A DNA stretch of 64,000 bases from Tipula vernalis (lineage: Eukaryota; Arthropoda; Insecta; Diptera; Tipulidae): NCBI GenBank assembly GCA_958295665.1, contig OY282559.1, positions 124,001 through 188,000 of the forward strand, given 5' to 3'. Position 1 is the first letter of the stretch. Each line of letters begins with the position of its first letter. The translations under genes were made by a program, and so were the position numbers. Shown here piece by piece: positions 41,501 to 55,250 of the stretch. The notes beneath the pieces were generated by a model, which worked only from the letters and a program-made list of their open reading frames with translations, was not told where the DNA came from and did not search any database.

Positions 41501-44350
41501 CTAAACATTTCTTAGAAAATTCAATTTTATTGAAAATCAACTGTGCTATAGCCCACAAGTTTTTGGGCGGCAAAAATCTAAAATGGTCCGATTACGATGG
41601 TTGATACCTCTATCAATAGGTTTCGGGACCTGTAATTGCTGTGACAATTTTCATTTTGATTGCTCGATTATTTCTAAACATTTATTAGAAAATTCAATTT
41701 TATTGAAAATCAACTGTGCTATAGCCCACAAGTTTTTGGGTGGCAAAAATCTAAAATGGTCCAATGACGATGGTTGATACCTCTATCAATAGGTTTCGGG
41801 ACCTGTAATTGCTGTGACAATTTTCATTTTGATTGCTCGATTATTTCTAAACATTTCTTAGAAAATTCAATTTTATTGAAAATCAACTGTGCTATAGCCC
41901 ACAAGTTTTTGGGCGGCAAAAATCTAAAATGGTCCGATTACGATGGTTGATAGCTCTATCAATAGGTTTCGGGACCTGTAATTGCTGCGACAATTTTCAT
42001 TTTGATTGCTCGATTATTTCTAAACATTTCTTAGAAAATTCAATTTTATTGAAAATCAACTGTGCTATAGCCCACAAGTTTTTGGGCGGCAAAAATCTAA
42101 AATGGTCCGATTACGATTGTTGATACCTCTATCAATAGGTTTCGGGACCTGTAATTGCTGTGACAATTTTCATTTTGATTGCTCGATTATTTCTAAACAT
42201 TTCTTAGAAAATTCAATTTTATTGAAAATCAACTGTGCCATAGCCCACAAGTTTTTGGGCGGCAAAAATCTAAAATGCTCCGATTACGATGGTTGATACC
42301 TCTATCAATAGGTTTCGGGACCTGTAATTGCTGTGACAATTTTCATTTTGATTGCTCGATTATTTCTAAACATTTCTTAGAAAATTAAATTTTATTGAAA
42401 ATCAACTGTGCTATAGCCCACAAGTTTTTGGGCGGCAAAAATCTAAAATGGTCCGATTACGATGGTTGATACCTCTATCAATAGGTTTCGGGACCTGTAA
42501 TTGCTGTGACAATTTTCATTTTGATTGCTCGATTATTTCTAAACATTTATTAGAAAATTCAATTTTATTGAAAATCAACTGTGCCATAGCCCACAAGTTT
42601 TTGGGCGGCAAAAATCTAAAATGGTCCGATTACGATGGTTGATACCTCTATCAATAGGTTTCGGGACCTGTAATTGCTGTGACAATTTTCATTTTGATTG
42701 CTCGATTATTTCTAAACATTTCTTAGAAAATTCAATTTTATTGAAAATCAACTGTGCTATAGCCCACAAGTTTTTGGGCGGCAAAAATCTAAAATGCTCC
42801 GATTACGATGGTTGATACCTCTATCAATAGGTTTCGGGACCTGTAATTGCTGTGACAATTTTCATTTTGATTGCTCGATTATTTCTAAACATTTCTTAGA
42901 AAATTCAATTTTATTGAAAATCAACTGTGCCATAGCCCACAAGTTTTTGGGCGGCAAAAATCTAAAATGCTCCGATTACGATGGTTGATACCTCTATCAA
43001 TAGGTTTCGGGACCTGTAATTGCTGTGACAATTTTCATTTTGATTGCTCGATTATTTCTAAACATTTATTAGAAAATTCAATTTTATTGAAAATCAACTG
43101 TGCTATAGCCCACAAGTTTTTGGGCGGCAAAAATCTAAAATGGTCCGATTACGATGGTTGATACCTCTATCAATAGGTTTCGGGACCTGTAATTGCTGTG
43201 ACAATTTTCATTTTGATTGCTCGATTATTTCTAAACATTTCTTAGAAAATTCAATTTTATTGAAAATCAACTGTGCTATAGCCCACAAGTTTTTGGGCGG
43301 CAAAAATCTAAAATGGTCCGATTACGATGGTTGATACCTCTATCAATAGGTTTCGGGACCTGTAATTGCTGTGACAATTGTCATTTTGATTGCTCGATTA
43401 TTTCTAAACATTTCTTAGAAAATTCAATTTTATTGAAAATCAACTGTGCTATAGCCCACAAGTTTTTGGGCGGCAAAAATCTAAGATGGTCCGATTACGA
43501 TGGTTGATACCTCTATCAATAGGTTTCGGGACCTGTAATTGCTGTGACAATTTTCATTTTGATTGCTCGATTATTTCTAAACATTTATTAGAAAATTCAA
43601 TTTTATTGAAAATCAACTGTGCTATAGCCCACAAGTTTTTGGGCGGCAAAAATCTAAAATAGTCCAATGACGATAGTTGATACCTCTATCAATAGGTTTC
43701 GGGACCTGTAATTGCTGTGACAATTTTCATTTTGATTGCTCGATTATTTCTAAACATTTCTTAGAAAATTCAATTTTATTGAAAATCAACTGTGCTATAG
43801 CCCACAAGTTTTTGGGCGGCAAAAATCTAAAATGGTCCGATTACGATGGTTGATAGCTCTATCAATAGGTTTCGGGACCTGTAATTGCTGCGACAATTTT
43901 CATTTTGATTGCTCGATTATTTCTAAACATTTCTTAGAAAATTCAATTTTATTGAAAATCAACTGTGCTATAGCCCACAAGTTTTTGGGCGGCAAAAATC
44001 TAAAATGGTCCGATTACGATGGTTGATACCTCTATCAATAGGTTTCGGGACCTGTAATTGCTGTGACAATTTTCATTTTGATTGCTCGATTATTTCTAAA
44101 CATTTATTAGAAAATTCAATTTTATTGAAAATCAACTGTGCTATAGCCCACAAGTTTTTGGGTGGCAAAAATCTAAAATGGTCCAATGACGATGGTTGAT
44201 ACCTCTATCAATAGGTTTCGGGACCTGTAATTGCTGTGACAATTTTCATTTTGATTGCTCGATTATTTCTAAACATTTCTTAGAAAATTCAATTTTATTG
44301 AAAATCAACTGTGCTATAGCCCACAAGTTTTTGGGCGGCAAAAATCTAAA
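35529..44350 (+). repeat. Large higher-order repeat, copy 1 (8,822 bp, 51 monomers)
   Basis: It begins with the unit carrying GATAGCTCTATC. The next unit (35,702) has GATTACGATTGTTGATACC, followed by GAAAATTAAATTTTATTG (35,979). Then come GGGACTTGTAATTGCTGCG (36,436) and a unit with GATAGTTGATACC. The same ordered markers start again at 44,351. The length is 51 x 173 minus 1, the missing base being the CTAACATTTA unit near 39,948. An internal duplication of the entry markers (41,929-42,390), offset 2,422 bp (14 monomers) from copy 2, makes the block itself composite. Confidence 0.85.
37086..40200 (+). repeat. Nine-monomer higher-order repeat (1,557 bp) within copy 1
   Basis: Private variants recur 9 monomers apart. 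A unit with TTTTCCTTTTGATTG starts at 38,124 and 39,681. A unit with TTTTTATTTTGATTG starts at 37,259 and 38,816. Units with ATAGTCCG at the start occur at 37,778 and 39,335. Each spacing is exactly 1,557 bp. About two copies are present. Confidence 0.88.
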
Positions 44351-47300
44351 ATGGTCCGATTACGATGGTTGATAGCTCTATCAATAGGTTTCGGGACCTG
44401 TAATTGCTGCGACAATTTTCATTTTGATTGCTCGATTATTTCTAAACATTTCTTAGAAAATTCAATTTTATTGAAAATCAACTGTGCTATAGCCCACAAG
44501 TTTTTGGGCGGCAAAAATCTAAAATGGTCCGATTACGATTGTTGATACCTCTATCAATAGGTTTCGGGACCTGTAATTGCTGTGACAATTTTCATTTTGA
44601 TTGCTCGATTATTTCTAAACATTTCTTAGAAAATTCAATTTTATTGAAAATCAACTGTGCCATAGCCCACAAGTTTTTGGGCGGCAAAAATCTAAAATGG
44701 TCCGATTACGATGGTTGATACCTCTATCAATAGGTTTCGGGACCTGTAATTGCTGTGACAATTTTCATTTTGATTGCTCGATTATTTCTAAACATTTCTT
44801 AGAAAATTAAATTTTATTGAAAATCAACTGTGCTATAGCCCACAAGTTTTTGGGCGGCAAAAATCTAAAATGGTCCGATTACGATGGTTGATACCTCTAT
44901 CAATAGGTTTCGGGACCTGTAATTGCTGTGACAATTTTCATTTTGATTGCTCGATTATTTCTAAACATTTATTAGAAAATTCAATTTTATTGAAAATCAA
45001 CTGTGCCATAGCCCACAAGTTTTTGGGCGGCAAAAATCTAAAATGGTCCGATTACGATGGTTGATACCTCTATCAATAGGTTTCGGGACCTGTAATTGCT
45101 GTGACAATTTTCATTTTGATTGCTCGATTATTTCTAAACATTTCTTAGAAAATTCAATTTTATTGAAAATCAACTGTGCTATAGCCCACAAGTTTTTGGG
45201 CGGCAAAAATCTAAAATGGTCCGATTACGATGGTTGATAGCTCTATCAATAGGTTTCGGGACTTGTAATTGCTGCGACAATTTTCATTTTGATTGCCCGA
45301 TTATTTCTAAACATTTCTTAGAAAATTCAATTTTATTGAAAATCAACTGTGCTATAGCCCACAAGTTTTTGGGCGGCAAAAATCTAAAATGGTCCGATTA
45401 CGATAGTTGATACCTCTATCAATAGGTTTCGGGACCTGTAATTGCTGTGACAATTTTCATTTTGATTGCTCGATTATTTCTAAACATTTCTTAGAAAATT
45501 CAATTTTATTGAAAATCAACTGTGCCATAGCCCACAAGTTTTTGGGCGGCAAAAATCTAAAATGGTCCGATTACGATGGTTGATACCTCTATCAATAGGT
45601 TTCGGGACCTGTAATTGCTGTGACAATTTTCATTTTGATTGCTCGATTATTTCTAAACATTTCTTAGAAAATTCAATTTTATTGAAAATCAACTGTGCTA
45701 TAGCCCACAAGTTTTTGGGCGGCAAAAATCTAAAATGCTCCGATTACGATGGTTGATACCTCTATCAATAGGTTTCGGGACCTGTAATTGCTGTGACAAT
45801 TTTCATTTTGATTGCTCGATTATTTCTAAACATTTCTTAGAAAATTCAATTTTATTGAAAATCAACTGTGCTATAGCCCACAAGTTTTTGGGCGGCAAAA
45901 ATCTAAAATGGTCCGATTACAATGGTTGATACCTCTATCAATAGGTTTCGGGACCTGTAATTGCTGTGACAATTTTCATTTTGATTGCTCGATTATTTCT
46001 AAACATTTCTTAGAAAATTCAATTTTATTGAAAATCAACTGTGCTATAGCCCACAAGTTTTTGGGCGGCAAAAATCTAAAATGCTCCGATTACGATGGTT
46101 GATACCTCTATCAATAGGTTTCGGGACCTGTAATTGCTGTGACAATTTTCATTTTGATTGCTCGATTATTTCTAAACATTTCTTAGAAAATTCTATTTTA
46201 TTGAAAATCAACTGTGCTATAGCCCACAAGTTTTTGGGCGGCAAAAATCTAAAATGGTCCGATTACGATGGTTGATACCTCTATCAATAGGTTTCGGGAC
46301 CTGTAATTGCTGTGACAATTTTCATTTTGATTGCTCGATTATTTCTAAACATTTCTTAGAAAATTCAATTTTATTGAAAATCAACTGTGCTATAGCCCAC
46401 AAGTTTTTGGGCGGCAAAAATCTAAAATAGTCCGATTACGATGGTTGATACCTCTATCAATAGGTTTCGGGACCTGTAATTGCTGTGACAATTTTCATTT
46501 TGATTGCCCGATTATTTCTAAACGTTTCTTAGAAAATTCAATTTTATTGAAAATCAACTGTGCTATAGCCCACAAGTTTTTGGGCGGCAAAAATCTAAAA
46601 TGCTCCGATTACGATGGTTGATACCTCTATCAATAGGTTTCGGGACCTGTAATTGTTGTGACAATTTTCATTTTGATTGCTCGATTATTTCTAAACATTT
46701 CTTAGAAAATTCAATTTTATTGAAAATCAACTGTGCTATAGCCCACAAATTTTTGGGCGGCAAAAATCTAAAATGGTCCGATTACGATGGTTGATACCTC
46801 TATCAATAGGTTTCGGGACCTGTAATTGCTGTGACAATTTTCCTTTTGATTGCTCGATTATTTCTAAACATTTATTAGAAAATTCAATTTTATTGAAAAT
46901 CAACTGTGCTATAGCCCACAAGTTTTTGGGCGGCAAAAATCTAAAATGGTCCGATTACGATGGTTGATACCTCTATCAATAGGTTTCGGGACCTGTAATT
47001 GCTGTGACAATTTTCATTTTGATTGCTCGATTATTTCTAAACATTTATTAGAAAATTCAATTTTATTGAAAATCAACTGTGCTATAGCCCACAAGTTTTT
47101 GGGCGGCAAAAATCTAAAATGGTCCGATTACGATGGTTGATACCTCTATCAATAGGTTTCGGGACCTGTAATTGCTGTGACAATTTGAATTTTGATTGCT
47201 CGATTATTTCTAAACATTTCTTAGAAAATTCAATTTTATTGAAAATCAACTGTGCTATAGCCCACAAGTTTTTGGGCGGCTAAAATCTAAAATGCTCCGA

Positions 47301-50300
47301 TTACGATGGTTGATACCTCTATCAATAGGTTTCGGGACCTGTAATTGCTGTGACAATTTTCATTTTGATTGCTCGATTATTTCTAAACATTTCTTAGAAA
47401 ATTCAATTTTATTGAAAATCAACTGTGCTATAGCCCACAAGTTTTTGGGCGGCAAAAATCTAAAATGGTCCGATTACGATGGTTGATACCTCTATCAATA
47501 GGTTTCGGGACCTGTAATTGCTGTGACAATTTTTATTTTGATTGCTCGATTATTTCTAAACATTTCTTAGAAAATTCAATTTTATTGAAAATCAACTGTG
47601 CCATAGCCCACAAGTTTTTGGGCGGCAAAAATCTAAAATGGTCCGATTACGATGGTTGATACCTCTATCAATAGGTTTCGGGACCTGTAATTGCTGTGAC
47701 AATTTTCATTTTGATTGCTCGATTATTTCTAAACATTTCTTAGAAAATTCAATTTTATTGAAAATCAACTGTGCTATAGCCCACAAGTTTTTGGGCGGCA
47801 AAAATCTAAAATGGTCCGATTACGATGGTTGATACCTCTATCAATAGGTTTCGGGACCTGTAATTGCTGTGACAATTTTCATTTTGATTGCTCGATTATT
47901 TCTAAACATTTCTTAGAAAATTCAATTTTATTGAAAATCAACTGTGCTATAGCCCACAAGTTTTTGGGCGGCAAAAATCTAAAATGGTCCGATTACGATG
48001 GTTGATACCTCTATCAATAGGTTTCGGGACCTGTAATTGCTGTGACAATTTTCATTTTGATTGCCCGATTATTTCTAAACATTTCTTAGAAAATTCAATT
48101 TTATTGAAAATCAACTGTGCTATAGCCCACAAGTTTTTGGGCGGCAAAAATCTAAAATGGTCCGATTACGATGGTTGATACCTCTATCAATAGGTTTCGG
48201 GACCTGTAATTGCTGTGACAATTTTCATTTTGATTGCTCGATTATTTCTAAACATTTCTTAGAAAATTCAATTTTATTGAAAATCAACTGTGCTATAGCC
48301 CACAAGTTTTTGGGCGGCAAAAATCTAAAATGCTCCGATTACGATGGTTGATACCTCTATCAATAGGTTTCGGGACCTGTAATTGCTGTGACAATTTTCC
48401 TTTTGATTGCTCGATTATTTCTAAACATTTATTAGAAAATTCAATTTTATTGAAAATCAACTGTGCTATAGCCCACAAGTTTTTGGGCGGCAAAAATCTA
48501 AAATGGTCCGATTACGATGGTTGATACCTCTATCAATAGGTTTCGGGACCTGTAATTGCTGTGACAATTTTCATTTTGATTGCTCGATTATTTCTAAACA
48601 TTTATTAGAAAATTCAATTTTATTGAAAATCAACTGTGCTATAGCCCACAAGTTTTTGGGCGGCAAAAATCTAAAATGGTCCGATTACGATGGTTGATAC
48701 CTCTATCAATAGGTTTCGGGACCTGTAATTGCTGTGACAATTTGAATTTTGATTGCTCGATTATTTCTAAACATTTCTTAGAAAATTCAATTTTATTGAA
48801 AATCAACTGTGCTATAGCCAACAAGTTTTTGGGCGGCTAAAATCTAAAATGCTCCGATTACGATGGTTGATACCTCTATCAATAGGTTTCGGGACCTGTA
48901 ATTGCTGTGACAATTTTCATTTTGATTGCTCGATTATTTCTAAACATTTCTTAGAAAATTCAATTTTATTGAAAATCAACTGTGCTATAGCCCACAAGTT
49001 TTTGGGCGGCAAAAATCTAAAATGGTCCGATTACGATGGTTGATACCTCTATCAATAGGTTTCGGGACCTGTAATTGCTGTGACAATTTTTATTTTGATT
49101 GCTCGATTATTTCTAAACATTTCTTAGAAAATTCAATTTTATTGAAAATCAACTGTGCCATAGCCCACAAGTTTTTGGGCGGCAAAAATCTAAAATGGTC
49201 CGATTACGATGGTTGATACCTCTATCAATAGGTTTCGGGACCTGTAATTGCTGTGACAATTTTCATTTTGATTGCTCGATTATTTCTAAACATTTATTAG
49301 AAAATTCAATTTTATTGAAAATCAACTGTGCTATAGCCCACAAGTTTTTGGGCGGCAAAAATCTAAAATGGTCCGATTACGATGGTTGATACCTCTATCA
49401 ATAGGTTTCGGGACCTGTAATTGCTGTGACAATTTTCATTTTGATTGCTCGATTATTTCTAAACATTTCTTAGAAAATTCAATTTTATTGAAAATCAACT
49501 GTGCTATAGCCCACAAGTTTTTGGGCGGCAAAAATCTAAAATGGTCCGATTACGATGGTTGATACCTCTATCAATAGGTTTCGGGACCTGTAATTGCTGT
49601 GACAATTTTCATTTTGATTGCCCGATTATTTCTAAACATTTCTTAGAAAATTCAATTTTATTGAAAATCAACTGTGCTATAGCCCACAAGTTTTTGGGCG
49701 GCAAAAATCTAAAATGCTCCGATTACGATGGTTGATACCTCTATCAATAGGTTTCGGGACCTGTAATTGCTGTGACAATTTTCATTTTGATTGCTCGATT
49801 ATTTCTAAACATTTCTTAGAAAATTCAATTTTATTGAAAATCAACTGTGCTATAGCCCACAAGTTTTTGGGCGGCAAAAATCTAAAATGCTCCGATTACG
49901 ATGGTTGATACCTCTATCAATAGGTTTCGGGACCTGTAATTGCTGTGACAATTTTCCTTTTGATTGCTCGATTATTTCTAAACATTTATTAGAAAATTCA
50001 ATTTTATTGAAAATCAACTGTGCTATAGCCCACAAGTTTTTGGGCGGCAAAAATCTAAAATGGTCCGATTACGATGGTTGATACCTCTATCAATAGGTTT
50101 CGGGACCTGTAATTGCTGTGACAATTTTCATTTTGATTGCTCGATTATTTCTAACATTTATTAGAAAATTCAATTTTATTGAAAATCAACTGTGCTATAG
50201 CCCACAAGTTTTTGGGCGGCAAAAATCTAAAATGGTCCGATTACGATGGTTGATACCTCTATCAATAGGTTTCGGGACCTGTAATTGCTGTGACAATTTG

Positions 50301-53300
50301 CATTTTGATTGCTCGATTATTTCTAAACATTTCTTAGAAAATTCAATTTTATTGAAAATCAACTGTGCTATAGCGCACAAGTTTTTGGGCGGCTAAAATC
50401 TAAAATGGTCCGATTACGATGGTTGATACCTCTATCAATAGGTTTCGGGACCTGTAATTGCTGTGACAATTTTCATTTTGATTGCTCGATTATTTCTAAA
50501 CATTTCTTAGAAAATTCAATTTTATTGAAAATCAACTGTGCCATAGCCCACAAGTTTTTGGGCGGCAAAAATCTAAAATGCTCCGATTACGATGGTTGAT
50601 ACCTCTATCAATAGGTTTCGGGACCTGTAATTGCTGCGACAATTTTCATTTTGATTGCTCGATTATTTCTAAACATTTATTAGAAAATTCAATTTTATTG
50701 AAAATCAACTGTGCTATAGCCCACAAGTTTTTGGGCGGCAAAAATCTAAAATGGTCCGATTACGATGGTTGATACCTCTATCAATAGGTTTCGGGACCTG
50801 TAATTGCTGTGACAATTTTCATTTTGATTGCTCGATTATTTCTAAACATTTCTTAGAAAATTCAATTTTATTGAAAATCAACTGTGCCATAGCCCACAAG
50901 TTTTTGGGCGGCAAAAATCTAAAATGCTCCGATTACGATGGTTGATACCTCTATCAATAGGTTTCGGGACCTGTAATTGCTGTGACAATTTTCATTTTGA
51001 TTGCTCGATTATTTCTAAACATTTATTAGAAAATTCAATTTTATTGAAAATCAACTGTGCTATAGCCCACAAGTTTTTGGGCGGCAAAAATCTAAAATGC
51101 TCCGATTACGATGGTTGATACCTCTATCAATAGGTTTCGGGACCTGTAATTGCTGTGACAATTGTCATTTTGATTGCTCGATTATTTCTAAACATTTCTT
51201 AGAAAATTCAATTTTATTGAAAATCAACTGTGCTATAGCCCACAAGTTTTTGGGCGGCAAAAATCTAAGATGGTCCGATTACGATGGTTGATACCTCTAT
51301 CAATAGGTTTCGGGACCTGTAATTGCTGTGACAATTTTCATTTTGATTGCTCGATTATTTCTAAACATTTATTAGAAAATTCAATTTTATTGAAAATCAA
51401 CTGTGCTATAGCCCACAAGTTTTTGGGTGGCAAAAATCTAAAATGGTCCAATGACGATGGTTGATACCTCTATCAATAGGTTTCGGGACCTGTAATTGCT
51501 GTGACAATTTTCATTTTGATTGCTCGATTATTTCTAAACATTTCTTAGAAAATTCAATTTTATTGAAAATCAACTGTGATATAGCCCACAAGTTTTTGGG
51601 CGGCAAAAATCTAAAATGGTCCGATTACGATGGTTGATAGCTCTATCAATAGGTTTCGGGACCTGTAATTGCTGCGACAATTTTCATTTTGATTGCTCGA
51701 TTATTTCTAAACATTTATTAGAAAATTCAATTTTATTGAAAATCAACTGTGCTATAGCCCACAAGTTTTTGGGCGGCAAAAATCTAAAATGGTCCGATTA
51801 CGATGGTTGATACCTCTATCAATAGGTTTCGGGACCTGTAATTGCTGTGACAATTTTCATTTTGATTGCTCGATTATTTCTAAACATTTCTTAGAAAATT
51901 CAATTTTATTGAAAATCAACTGTGCCATAGCCCACAAGTTTTTGGGCGGCAAAAATCTAAAATGCTCCGATTACGATGGTTGATACCTCTATCAATAGGT
52001 TTCGGGACCTGTAATTGCTGTGACAATTTTCATTTTGATTGCTCGATTATTTCTAAACATTTATTAGAAAATTCAATTTTATTGAAAATCAACTGTGCTA
52101 TAGCCCACAAGTTTTTGGGCGGCAAAAATCTAAAATGGTCCGATTACGATGGTTGATAGCTCTATCAATAGGTTTCGGGACCTGTAATTGCTGTGACAAT
52201 TTTCATTTTGATTGCTCGATTATTTCTAAACATTTCTTAGAAAATTCAATTTTATTGAAAATCAACTGTGCTATAGCCCACAAGTTTTTGGGCGGCAAAA
52301 ATCTAAAATGCTCCGATTACGATGGTTGATACCTCTATCAATAGGTTTCGGGACCTGTAATTGCTGTGACAATTGTCATTTTGATTGCTCGATTATTTCT
52401 AAACATTTCTTAGAAAATTCAATTTTATTGAAAATCAACTGTGCTATAGCCCACAAGTTTTTGGGCGGCAAAAATCTAAGATGGTCCGATTACGATGGTT
52501 GATACCTCTATCAATAGGTTTCGGGACCTGTAATTGCTGTGACAATTTTCATTTTGATTGCTCGATTATTTCTAAACATTTATTAGAAAATTCAATTTTA
52601 TTGAAAATCAACTGTGCTATAGCCCACAAGTTTTTGGGTGGCAAAAATCTAAAATGGTCCAATGACGATGGTTGATACCTCTATCAATAGGTTTCGGGAC
52701 CTGTAATTGCTGTGACAATTTTCATTTTGATTGCTCGATTATTTCTAAACATTTCTTAGAAAATTCAATTTTATTGAAAATCAACTGTGCTATAGCCCAC
52801 AAGTTTTTGGGCGGCAAAAATCTAAAATGGTCCGATTACGATGGTTGATAGCTCTATCAATAGGTTTCGGGACCTGTAATTGCTGCGACAATTTTCATTT
52901 TGATTGCTCGATTATTTCTAAACATTTCTTAGAAAATTCAATTTTATTGAAAATCAACTGTGCTATAGCCCACAAGTTTTTGGGCGGCAAAAATCTAAAA
53001 TGGTCCGATTACGATGGTTGATACCTCTATCAATAGGTTTCGGGACCTGTAATTGCTGTGACAATTTTCATTTTGATTGCTCGATTATTTCTAAACATTT
53101 ATTAGAAAATTCAATTTTATTGAAAATCAACTGTGCTATAGCCCACAAGTTTTTGGGCGGCAAAAATCTAAAATGGTCCAATGACGATGGTTGATACCTC
53201 TATCAATAGGTTTCGGGACCTGTAATTGCTGTGACAGTTTTCATTTTGATTGCTCGATTATTTCTAAACATTTCTTAGAAAATTCAATTTTATTGAAAAT

Positions 53301-53345
53301 CAACTGTGCTATAGCCCACAAGTTTTTGGGCGGCAAAAATCTAAA
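44351..53345 (+). repeat. Large higher-order repeat, copy 2 (8,995 bp, 52 monomers)
   Basis: It repeats the marker order of copy 1: GATAGCTCTATC unit (44,351), GATTGTTGATACC unit (44,524), GAAAATTAAATTTT (44,801), GGGACTTGTAATT (45,258), GATAGTTGATACC (45,389). It then includes a GATTACAATGG unit (45,908) and TTCTATTTTATTG (46,191). The 172-bp unit near 50,154 matches that near 39,948 of copy 1. The block is longer than copy 1 by a net single monomer, hiding gain of one 9-mer and loss of 8 monomers elsewhere. A 7-monomer (1,211 bp) duplication is visible at 51,097-51,800 against 52,308-53,000. Confidence 0.85.
46427..50240 (+). repeat. Nine-monomer higher-order repeat (1,557 bp) within copy 2
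   Basis: Units with TTTTCCTTTTGATTG start at 46,773, 48,330 and 49,887, each 1,557 bp apart. Units with TTTTTATTTTGATTG start at 47,465 and 49,022, and units with AATTTGAATTTTG at 47,119 and 48,676. There is one more 9-mer than in copy 1, so 9-mer copy number changed after or during duplication of the larger block. Confidence 0.9.
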
Positions 53346-55250
53346 ATGGTCCGATTACAATGGTTGATAGCTCTATCAATAGGTTTCGGGACCTGTAATT
53401 GCTGCGACAATTTTCATTTTGATTGCTCGATTATTTCTAAACATTTCTTAGAAAATTCAATTTTATTGAAAATCAACTGTGCTATAGCCCACAAGTTTTT
53501 GGGCGGCAAAAATCTAAAATGGTCCGATTACGATTGTTGATACCTCTATCAATAGGTTTCGGGACCTGTAATTGCTGTGACAATTTTCATTTTGATTGCT
53601 CGATTATTTCTAAACATTTCTTAGAAAATTCAATTTTATTGAAAATCAACTGTGCCATAGCCCACAAGTTTTTGGGCGGCAAAAATCTAAAATGCTCCGA
53701 TTACGATGGTTGATACCTCTATCAATAGGTTTCGGGACCTGTAATTGCTGTGACAATTTTCATTTTGATTGCTCGATTATTTCTAAACATTTCTTAGAAA
53801 ATTAAATTTTATTGAAAATCAACTGTGCTATAGCCCACAAGTTTTTGGGCGGCAAAAATCTAAAATGGTCCGATTACGATGGTTGATACCTCTATCAATA
53901 GGTTTCGGGACCTGTAATTGCTGTGACAATTTTCATTTTGATTGCTCGATTATTTCTAAACATTTATTAGAAAATTCAATTTTATTGAAAATCAACTGTG
54001 CCATAGCCCACAAGTTTTTGGGCGGCAAAAATCTAAAATGGTCCGATTACGATGGTTGATACCTCTATCAATAGGTTTCGGGACCTGTAATTGCTGTGAC
54101 AATTTTCATTTTGATTGCTCGATTATTTCTAAACATTTCTTAGAAAATTCAATTTTATTGAAAATCAACTGTGCTATAGCCCACAAGTTTTTGGGCGGCA
54201 AAAATCTAAAATGGTCCGATTACGATGGTTGATAGCTCTATCAATAGGTTTCGGGACTTGCAATTGCTGCGACAATTTTCATTTTGATTGCTCGATTATT
54301 TCTAAACATTTCTTAGAAAATTCAATTTTATTGAAAATCAACTGTGCTATAGCCCACAAGTTTTTGGGCGGCAAAAATCTAAAATGGTCCGATTACGATA
54401 GTTGATACCTCTATCAATAGGTTTCGGGACCTGTAATTGCTGTGACAATTTTCATTTTGATTGCTCGATTATTTCTAAACATTTCTTAGAAAATTCAATT
54501 TTATTGAAAATCAACTGTGCCATAGCCCACAAGTTTTTGGGCGGCAAAAATCTAAAATGGTCCGATTACGATGGTTGATACCTCTATCAATAGGTTTCGG
54601 GACCTGTAATTGCTGTGACAATTTTCATTTTGATTGCTCGATTATTTCTAAACATTTCTTAGAAAATTCAATTTTATTGAAAATCAACTGTGCTATAGCC
54701 CACAAGTTTTTGGGCGGCAAAAATCTAAAATGCTCCGATTACGATGGTTGATACCTCTATCAATAGGTTTCGGGACCTGTAATTGCTGTGACAATTTTCA
54801 TTTTGATTGCTCGATTATTTCTAAACATTTCTTAGAAAATTCAATTTTATTGAAAATCAACTGTGCTATAGCCCACAAGTTTTTGGGCGGCAAAAATCTA
54901 AAATGGTCCGATTACAATGGTTGATACCTCTATCAATAGGTTTCGGGACCTGTAATTGCTGCGACAATTTTCATTTTGATTGCTCGATTATTTCTAAACA
55001 TTTATTAGAAAATTCAATTTTATTGAAAATCAACTGTGTTATAGCCCACAAGTTTTTGGGCGGCAAAAATCTAAAATGGTCCGATTACGATGGTTGATAC
55101 CTCTATCAATAGGTTTCGGGACCTGTAATTGCTGTGACAATTTTCATTTTGATTGCTCGATTATTTCTAAACATTTCTTAGAAAATTCTATTTTATTGAA
55201 AATCAACTGTGCTATAGCCCACAAGTTTTTGGGCGGCAAAAATCTAAACT
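53346..55250 (+). repeat. Large higher-order repeat, partial copy 3
   Basis: The copy 2 marker series recurs at exactly +8,995 bp. The recurring markers are the GATAGCTCTATC unit (53,346), GATTGTTGATACC (53,519), GAAAATTAAATTTT (53,796) and GGGACTTGCAATTGCTGCG (54,253). GATAGTTGATACC (54,384), GATTACAATGG (54,903) and TTCTATTTTATTG (55,186) follow. After about 55,250 the correspondence with copy 2 stops, so the third copy is truncated at about 11 monomers. Confidence 0.85.
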
